The notes under the pieces: generated by a model
What the model saw: only the letters and a program-made list of their open reading frames with translations
Databases searched by the model: none
Told to the model about the DNA's origin: nothing
Shown here: one piece after another, positions 45,201 through 53,200 of the stretch
How the letters are laid out: each line of letters starts with the position of its first letter
Numbering within the stretch: position 1 is the first letter of the stretch
DNA from: Rhynchopus euleeides
Lineage: Eukaryota > Euglenozoa > Diplonemea > Diplonemida > Diplonemidae
DNA: 64,000 nt
Assembly (NCBI GenBank): GCA_963210315.1
Contig: OY723293.1
Span: 186,001-250,000, forward strand
Direction: 5' to 3'
Position numbers and translations under genes: made by a program

Positions 45201-45492
45201 GCCTCAGCTGCAGGGGGACTAAAGGCGACGCTCGTTCAGACTTTCCAGCTTGGGTTGTGGTGAGCTGAAATGCCTGCGCGGGCTGGGCCCGATTTCCGCT
45301 CCCACTGTTGTTGGAGGAGGTCAGCCAAGATGTTCCTGCGAGACGCGCGCTGGTGCTGCGGGTGAGTTTCTGCGGTGGATCCATCCCCTGCATCTTCTTC
45401 CCCGGGCCCCGAGCCCGGTCACATCTGGGGTGGATACCGACGAACCCATCGTTTTCCGAAGACGGAGCAGATATGCTGAGCCCGCCACCCAT
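36267..45492 (-). CDS. cAMP-dependent protein kinase regulatory subunit-like protein, 590 aa, three exons
   Basis: It should hold the PKA catalytic subunit inactive until cAMP binds. Exons: 45492-44422, 37435-37340 and 36872-36267, all phase 0, donors GTATGT, acceptors CAG. The splice joins ...DDDDPD to PVMFLGEGDSFGELALMYGT, then ...VTDT to LCWVLDRDTYRG, restoring two tandem cyclic-nucleotide-binding domains. Phosphate-binding cassettes: FGELALMYGTQRAATV (Pro replaced by Gln) and FGELALLYCQPRKATV; both keep the Glu and Arg needed for cAMP. An inhibitor motif RRRGVSSE (residues 255-262) puts Gly at the P site, a pseudosubstrate as in type I subunits. The start MGGGLS fits N-myristoylation, as known for apicomplexan PKA-R. 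The N-terminal 250 residues are Ser-rich with a helical stretch, and I see no clear docking/dimerisation domain. Intron 1 is 6,986 bp and full of repeats. Confidence 0.87.
37536..38173. mobile_element. 638-bp miniature relative of the 7-kb pogo-like transposon
   Basis: Its ends match the 7-kb element (CTGGGGGGGGCTAAATAGAA and complement) and are flanked by TA at 37534-37535 and 38174-38175. Subterminal GCCGAATACAAG motifs and the GGAAAAACAGGCTG segment are also shared. It has no coding capacity, so any movement would need the transposase of a relative. It sits inside intron 1 of the PKA-R gene. Its interior resembles 20056-20310. Confidence 0.85.
38541..38790. repeat. 31-bp satellite A, about 8 units
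   Basis: Units start TGTCCCGAGAAYGGGCCGAG and end with CAGACAGTGC-like sequence, at exact 31-bp spacing. The last unit decays into CATCACATCCGG. Confidence 0.9.
39480..39762. repeat. 31-bp satellite B, about 8 to 9 units
   Basis: Units start TGTCCAGACACTGGGCCGAG and end with CCCAGGAGTGC, at exact 31-bp spacing. A partial B unit also occurs at the far end of satellite C (about 44075-44112). Confidence 0.9.
39780..39967 (-). pseudogene. Isolated class III nucleotide cyclase exon inside the PKA-R intron
   Basis: A 188-nt exon-like block has a TAG acceptor and a GTATGA donor. It encodes the start of a class III cyclase domain: TKITTLVVTDVQASTLCLEK, then a helix (MRKALEIHNHVIRKCI). The first metal-binding Asp is in VVTDVQAST. 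It resembles the trypanosomatid/actinobacterial-type IFTDI-ST cyclase start more than the neighbouring sAC domain. Its length is not a multiple of three, and it would shift frame if spliced between PKA-R exons 1 and 2, which are phase 0. I found no following catalytic motif in the window. It may be a relic, a displaced exon, or an assembly join. Confidence 0.6.
39976..44082. repeat. 31-bp satellite C, about 132 units
   Basis: Monomers carry ATGGGCCGATCTCG plus either CCCGTACT or GCAGTGCT and GGGCCGGCT or GGGCCGGAC. Variation is limited to a few alternating states. A higher-order copy of 47 monomers (1,457 bp) is visible: variant strings at 40603-41350 repeat at 42060-42807. Because 31 is not a multiple of 3 and the unit lacks stops, all three plus frames stay open for over 1,300 codons. 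Confidence 0.97.
44118..44393. repeat. Element with GGTCTTCGCT ends, intronic copy
   Basis: It contains GTGCATTTTGGTGCATTTTC, GACGAAGTTTGTCGAAGTTT and CCAGCGAAGACC, all shared with the insertion at 52135-52236. Inverted GGTCTTCGCT/AGCGAAGACC termini bound about 44247-44393. It lies about 30 bp inside the PKA-R exon 1 donor. Confidence 0.65.
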
Positions 45493-48400
45493 TCAGAAAG
45501 GAGGCCACAGCCACCCCACCCCACGCCCCACCCAGGTGGGTGGGTGGGTGGGTGCTGCACGCACGCGAACCCGGTATGTCGAGGCAGGCCAGAAGGGGCC
45601 TGCCCAACACACGCCGAGCGACCTGTTTCTGGAGGGGTGTGGATGGGGTGACGACGCGACGGCGGCACAATCGCAACAAAGAGACCCTCGTTCTACCGTG
45701 GTCTGTTCACAGCGCTCAGAGCTGGTATGGGGTGGTGTGAGTGCCGTGCAGTGGAGGAGCGGATGTGGAAAGGGCAAAGAGCCGCAACAGCCGGACAGCA
45801 GATGAAATAAAACAGAGCAGCCACACCACACCACCAACCTGCCTGCCTGCCTGCCTGCATGTTTTGCTTTACTGCTCCTCGGGTCTTCCAGGCAGATCGT
45901 GCGGTCACCCGACACACACACTCTCTCTCTTGTTCTTTCTCTCGAGGAAACTAGTCTCAGCAGCCCTGCCGCGTCTGCAGATGGCTGACTGCGCGGTAGG
46001 AACCGCACAATGTTCTGGCATGCTCATTGAGGGTGCCAAACCGTGCGGGTAAAAGGCTTGTGTTCTTGGTATCATTGAGATGTGCATTGCTTGGATGTTG
46101 GCGGTGGTGGAATGCGATGTCAGGACAACCAGCGGCACAGACGGATTGGTGGATCGACGGGCTTAAAAATAGCAAGCGAAGATGGCCGGTGATGAATCCA
46201 GTGCCTGGATGGAATGCGCCGCCCGTTTTCAGCTTGCTCATTTGAGCCGCATTGATACATCATGGCCGTGTGTGCCACATTATGAAACAGCGACGCCCCA
46301 ACAGCGCGTTCCGCCACCAAACCAAACCAAAACCATGGCAAATGCAACAGAGGGAAGAGCCTGCAAACCTAAAGAACCTCTCACACGTTATACAGGAGAG
46401 ATTCTTCTGCAGTTTGGCACAGCATGAAACCGACAACAGAAAAGGGATCAAGGTGGTGAGGACATATTTGCGCTGCCAGCAACAGGTATGTCACTCACGG
46501 GTTGGTGAAGGGGGTGGGGATCAAATTTTCAATCAAGCACGCAAAAAGGAGTCGGGAATGCGATCACTCTTTCAGATCTGTAGTTCCTTGGACTCCGTGG
46601 AGGGGGCAAGGGGGGAAGGGGGTATGGAATGTGATTGAATCGGATGGGTATCTGCTTTGGAAAGGGAAAGGCAGAAAGGCAGAAAGCCAAAAGGCAAACG
46701 GCAAGGGGAGGAAGGGGCGATTCGGCAAACCAAACAAGAATGGGGGGTGAACGACGCGCATGGAAAGGGGGATAAGGGGGAGATGGGGGATTTCCTTGTG
46801 GGAAGAATTGAAAGGGGAAGATGCGACTAAAGTTGGAGCGGGGAGAGGGAAAACTGTGTGTCGCGTGGGGGCTGCCTGGGGAGGAAGCGAGGCTGTTTGT
46901 GACACGACCGTCGTCCGATCCCGGACTACCGGCGCCGTGTAACTCTGCCACGCAACCACTCCCCTCACCCCCGTCTACCACCCGAGTCTTGAAGTTGCGG
47001 TAGCACGGACGGGGTTGGCGAGGAAGAAGAATGGAAATGGAAATGCACATCACAGAGTTGACTCCTCCTCTCCCTCCACTGAGGGGAGGGAGAAGAGGAG
47101 GAGGAGGAGGAGATGCGGCAGGCCAGTCAATAAGACAGAGGTGCCCTTCCCTCTGCGCCACTGTACTGTGTATCATCCCTGTGGCACTTTGAACACTTCG
47201 GCTAAAGTGAAGGGCAGTCCTATCTGTTGCTCGATCACAATCGAAACAACACTGCTGGCGTGACGTGGGAAGAGAGAGGAGGAGGAGGAAGAGGAGAGGA
47301 AGAGGATGCAGGGGAGGGTGCACACGTTGTGCTCCAGGCCTTTCATCCGACCGAGGACGAACTTAGGAGCAGAACTGTGACCCCCTGACCCAGACAGAAG
47401 AGGAGGAGTGGGGTGGGAAGGAGGTTCATGGGGTTTGCAGATGTGCACCCGCCGGATGCAGACATGCACGAACATCCGCGAGACTCCTATGCTAAGCCCA
47501 GGAGGGGCAGGAAATGGTGACCGACATAACCAACCAAACATCGACGCAGTCTTCTTCGAAACCTCTCTGTGCCTCCCCAGCTGGATCGTGAAGTGACAGC
47601 AAAACGAAAACAGCAAACCAACAACTGCCGGAAACCGGCTTGTTGGAATGCAAACTCCCCCACTCTTTGTGTACACCACTCCCCCAGCCAGTGTGGGGAA
47701 GCGGTGTGAGTGGGCGGGGTGTCACAAGATCCAGCAAAACAAAGCCACAGAGAGACCCCACCAGTTGGGCTGCGCCAAACTATCAGAATAAAAGAGCTGT
47801 CTGGTGCGCGTTACGAAGGCCATGAAGGTGCGCAAGAAGAGGAGGGGGCGGGGGGGGAGGGGGGAGGGCAGATGCTGAACACGAACCAGAGGACCATTCC
47901 ACAACCTGCTTGTTGGGGTTGGGCCTTTGGCACCGCCACCACTGCCCTGTCCCGGGTCGGGTGGGGGTGTAGTGAGTTCTCCTTTTCTTCAACAAAACAT
48001 TCTTTCTTCAATTGTTTCAACAGTTCCTTGTTCATTTCGTAACTGGGAGAGGATAAGGAGCAGAACACTTGACGAACACGGTCTGCCAAGGGTTCGTTTC
48101 AAATCGGTGATACGCAAGGCACGCTGACGTACACCACAGCACATTATTCAGGGAGAGGGGTTGGGTGTTTGGGTGTTTGGGTGGGGCACACTTCCAAAGG
48201 AAAGTGCCCTGTGTGTGTTCAACATCTTCTTCGGTTTGTATTTCTGAAGGAGGGTGCCTCAAGCTTAGACCGCGGAGAAGGCATTTTATTGGGGCGAATA
48301 TTCCCGAGTCGAAAGCATCAGGAAGAATCCGGCTGAAAAACAACCTGGGCAGAAGTAGTGCTTCGGGCACCCCCTCCTGTGTCACCGTTGGTGTGTCTCT

Positions 48401-50208
48401 TTGATTTTGAGCCGCAGAAGGAATGCGGTGCATCGGCATCCTCACCAGGCACACTCCACAGAAGAGTGCGCTGAGGGTGGATCACCACCCACCACTGCAG
48501 GGGGGTCACTATCAAAGGTGCTATGATTGGAGCCCACAACGAACCGGTCCGTACCCGCGCTGGATCGAGAAATTGCAGGCAAAACAGTGGCGACAAAAAT
48601 GTCTCACATTGGGTTCGTTTCTTTACAGGGGCGGTTCAGTCCTTAATTCATGACGCTCGGCTCTGTGCTACGCCCACCCCCCCCCCCCCAGCCCTGCACA
48701 CGATTCCTCTTCCCTTTGAACATCCGAAGAAGTCTCGGGAGTAAGTATACCAGGCAGGAGGTGGGGGGGGGGGGGGGGGGCAGGGGCGGCAGGCAGGGCA
48801 CATGCCGCCTGCTTGGTTGGTTTGGGTCCTGCAGCCATGCCATACCTCAGCCGGAGGGGCAAGAGACTTTTTGCGAAGCCGTTCTTGCACCCTTCCAGCT
48901 GGATGACAAGGCTGCAGGATCACAAGGCAGAATGGTGCCTTGCCTTGGCAGCAGAGGAAGAGAGCAGTGGCGAGAGGCGCACAGAGTGCCCAAAGAGTGG
49001 CCAAACGGCGTTCCACTCACAACCCGAACGTGTGAGACGCCCATCTTCCAGATGACATTCGGGGCTTCCTCCATCACAAGCCGCCATGACTATGAAGGCT
49101 GGGGAACCCTGCATAGAGCTGTTCTCCTGGGTCACGATCACTGTGTGTTTGGTTCGGTGGTATGGACGAGAGACACATGTATCTCCGCCCAAGGTCACGG
49201 TCGACGACAAGCGGGCAACTATGACTGCCGCGCCAGTTGTCTTCACATTGCATTTGTTTGGGTTCTGGCGAAGGATGAGAGGACAGGATGCGAGGATGAC
49301 TATCTTGCGATTCACATTTGCTCAGATTTGTCACCACACACACACACACTATCTCTCCCTCTCCTCCTGAGGTTACAATATTTCTCTGTCTGTTGGAAGT
49401 TCTCAGATACCCCATGTCTGTCCCGGCAACACAGCAGGTCAGGATAGCTGCACCGTGGTTTCTTGGACAGCCAACGACCCGGCGGAGGAAAAAGCCGGGC
49501 CTTGGCGTCGACCACAGCGCACTCTTGGGACAGAACAACCTGCTGGGCAACGCAGAAAAAAGGCACTGACACACAGCGTGCACAGAAATATCGGACAGCA
49601 TCGAGGGTGGGTCAGACGCTGCACGGGACACACGCTTGGGGGGATCACACATCAGAGAACAGGGCAGAGTGGCACGTCAACAGGGGGATGGCAAGACGGG
49701 CCACACACAAGATGGGGACGGGACGAAGGCGGAAAGATGGGATGGGGTTGCGCCGTTGAATGAAAAATACGAGATACAAAAATGCGAGGGTCGCGTGACA
49801 GTGGTGGTGGTGATGGTGATGGCGCTTCCCGTTGCATCCCGTTCGAAGAACAGGCTGCAATGGGAAACAAGAACAACACCACAACAACCACCACCACCAC
49901 CACCACCACCACCGCCCGTCCAATATCCATTGGCTCCTCCCCCGTCTCAGTGCGAGGAAGAGGAAGCGGATCAGTTTCTGTTGTTTTAGTTTCAGTACCC
50001 GTCCCCACTTGTGTGCACAACAACAGCAACACACAAAATCGGTGGAAAATGAGAGATTTGTGCGATTCTGCTTTTTGAACCAAATCAAAACAGCAGGCTT
50101 CAAGACAAGATATGAAAGAGAGAAAGCTAATGAGGGGGGGCGGGCGGGCGGGCGGGCGGGCTAAAGCTAAAAATGAAATCGTACATATGCATTGGTGCGT
50201 GCGTGTTA
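45493..50208. other. Long intergenic region, low-complexity, no supported gene
   Basis: Upstream of PKA-R, so it includes that promoter and 5' UTR, and the 3' region of the next gene. It holds (GGGT)n near 45536, (GCCT)n near 45840-45858, an AGG tract at 47095-47112, a G run at 48762-48780, (ACC)n at 49886-49912 and (GGGC)n at 50137-50161. Frames up to about 265 codons exist, but their peptides are compositionally biased and overlap on both strands. I do not call genes here. Confidence 0.55.
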
Positions 50209-53200
50209 CTATATCCAACACACACACCTGGGTATACACAGGATGATTTGAACCTCCTGTGCTGCTGACAGCAGACAGGGATAGCAATGCCACAAGCCCC
50301 CCACGATCAACACACAGCACAGTGACACCTTCCGGCCTGACCAAGCCAGTGGGAACTCGGTGAAGGTGAAGAACTGAACAGAGAGGCTGCTGTTGCTGCT
50401 GGTGGTGGTTGATGGACACTGCCACCTTCCACCTTCCACCTTCTCATTCTCATTCTCAAGGTTGCGGATCAGATGGCCCCACTGCTTCTTCATCTCCCCA
50501 CGGAAGGACGTGTAGACCTGCCCAGCAATCTCCTTGACGCCCATCCCGCTGTTGAACCCGAATTGGAAGCGGGCACCCACCACAGTCATGTCCACGTGGA
50601 TGGCCAGCATCTTGACGTCGCGGCTGAGCTCGCCCTTGAAGGAGAGAGAGTGGAGGCGGAGAGCGTTGCGCAGCATCCCACCCACACGCGACACAATGGT
50701 GTCGAAAGCCTTGACCACGCTCTTGGCGGCGTCGAGGATGCGCTCTGCGGCGGAAACCACACCCTTGGCGGCGTTGACCACACCCTTCGCACCGTTGATG
50801 ATGCCCTGCACCAGCTTCTTCGCCCCCTCCAGCACCCCGTAGGCCACCTTGTACGCGACCTTGATGGCCCCGTACTCAACCCAGCAGATCGGCACAGCCC
50901 CACACGTCCACCAACGCTTCCGGCAGCGGCTCTCCTTCGACTTGCACGAGTTCCACTTCGAGTTCATCTTCTGCTGCAGCTTCCCCACAGACGCCTGTGC
51001 ACCGTTGATCTTCCCCGCAGCCTTGGCGTAGGCAGCGTCAAGCTTGGCGAGGCCGTCGTTCAGCTTCTTCTGGGCGGACTGGAGGGCACCCGAGGCACGG
51101 TCAAGCGCGCCCAGCGCAGACTTGCTCAAGTCGTGGAGGAACTCCGTCGAGATGTCGACCACCAGAGCAATCACGTCGCTCTTCATCGACCCGCTGATGA
51201 AGGAGCGGAAGTCAGGGCTGCCGGGCCTGCCGACCACACCGAGCGAGACCTGCGCCTCCAGGGCCCTGCCCATGGAGATGGCGAAGTGCCCGAAGACGCC
51301 GCTGTTCGACACCTCCAGCATGATGGTCACCGACTGCCCCAGGATCACCGCACGCCCGTGCACCTCCAGCGCCTGCCTGTCGCGGCGCAGCGTCAGGGCG
51401 AACAGCGGCCCCGACTTCCCGTCCGCACCGGTGATCTGGATCACACCCCAGTCGATGGCGCTGGGGCGCAGCACCGCCTCCACCTCGCCGTTGATCATGC
51501 GGAAGCTGGCCTCGTCGATCCGGATCACACCCCACAGGTCCAGCTTCTTCACCTCCACCGTGATCCCGGCAGGGATGGTGCGTGCCACGTCCGTGATGCG
51601 GATCGCCACCGGGTTGAAGGGGTCGGGGTTGAAGGACCCGGTGAAGCGCTCCATCGACATGTCGGCCAGCACGTTCCCCACCTTCCCGAGGCACTGGTCG
51701 CACCGTGCCAGCTCGCGGAGCATCCTGTGGAAGTTGAAGTTCGTGACCTCGGCCATCACCGCCGTGTTCCTGAAGTTCTGCAGGTCGATCCCGACCGCCA
51801 CGGACCCCGACGTGCCGCCGATCTGCGTCCCACCAATCAGCGCGAAGGCAGACGGGAGCATGGCGGGCGGCGAGAGGGTCAGCTTCACCGCGAGCGGGAA
51901 CAGCACGGCCACACCGCGCACACCGAACGGGTTCACCCACGGCTCATCCGAGTCGATGGCTGCCGCCAGCGTGAGGCTGCCTGTGAGCGACAGGCTCATG
52001 AAGCCCTTGGCGGTCAGGGCCTTGGCGTGCGCCCCCTTCCCAACAGAGAAGTCGAAGGTCACCATGAAGCCGAGCTGGGGCGGCCCGCTCTCGATGACGA
52101 AGGCAAGCGCAACCTCGCGCAGCGACACCCTGGGGGTCTTCGCTACGGGGTGATCGTCAGTGCATTTTGGTGCATTTCCTGTTGAATTGGCTGAAAACTG
52201 ACGAAGTTTGTCGAAGTTTGTCGACCAGCGAAGACCCCCCCTGTCGCTCAGCTTCACGTCCCCACGGAGCGACACGAAGATCGTCACCTGGCTGGCAGAC
52301 ACGATGTCGGCGCGCACAATCAGCCCCCCGTCCGCAATGTGCTCCGTGATGCGCCCCTTCAGGGAGGCGGGTGCTGCCGTCAACACCTTCTTCATCATCC
52401 CGCTCTCCACACCCATGAAGGCGGCGAGGGACAGGCCGCGGCGCAGCGTCACACCGCCCACCGTCATCTCGGAGCGTGCGAGGGAGAACCGCACCCACGA
52501 AGGGCTGATGGCGTCCAGGGCGTTGGAAATCACCTTCGGCAGCCCCGTGGGGGCCGACGTGCGGGAGGCGGTGAAGGCGGCGCCGTACTGCCACGTGCTG
52601 CCTGTGGCGGTCGCCTTCTTCTGCAGGGCGAGGAGGGCGTGGAACTGCATCCCGAAGAGCAGCCCCTGCGCCTTCAGCGTCGCCCCCTTCCCGAAGTTGA
52701 TGTCCAGCACAGCGCTGCCCAGCGCCGTGTTCTTCATGTCCTGCACCATGGTGGGTGCCGCCACAGCCATGGACGCCGAGAAGGGCGACCCAGACCCCTG
52801 CCACGTCGAGGCAAAGCGGTCCACGCTGATCCCGCGCCCCTGGCGCACACGGCCCACGAGCGTCACCTCCTCGGGAGAGCGCACAGGGACGGGGAAGGCC
52901 AGCGTCATGTCGAAGTCCTTCATAAAGACACCAAGCACCTGCACAGCCTTGTGCCCGGTTGCGTTCGACGACACCTTGACAGAGGCCTCGTTCAGCACCA
53001 GGGTCTTCCCCATGAACGGGATCTCGAGGTTCTTCAGCGACCCCGACACGTCCCACTGCGTCGACTGCCCGCACGGGGCGGCGTAGGCCACGTCCAGCTC
53101 CATCGCGGGGACCTGGTGCGGCAGGTTCTTCAGGATCAGCAGCCCCGACCCGTGGCAGTTGTTCGCCCCGTTCCCGACTGCCGTTGTCAGCCGCATGTTC

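Noticed and set aside
46529-47323. Minus-strand frame of 264 codons
   Set aside because: Pro/Leu/Phe-biased, no domain, and overlaps other open frames; probably chance in low-complexity DNA.
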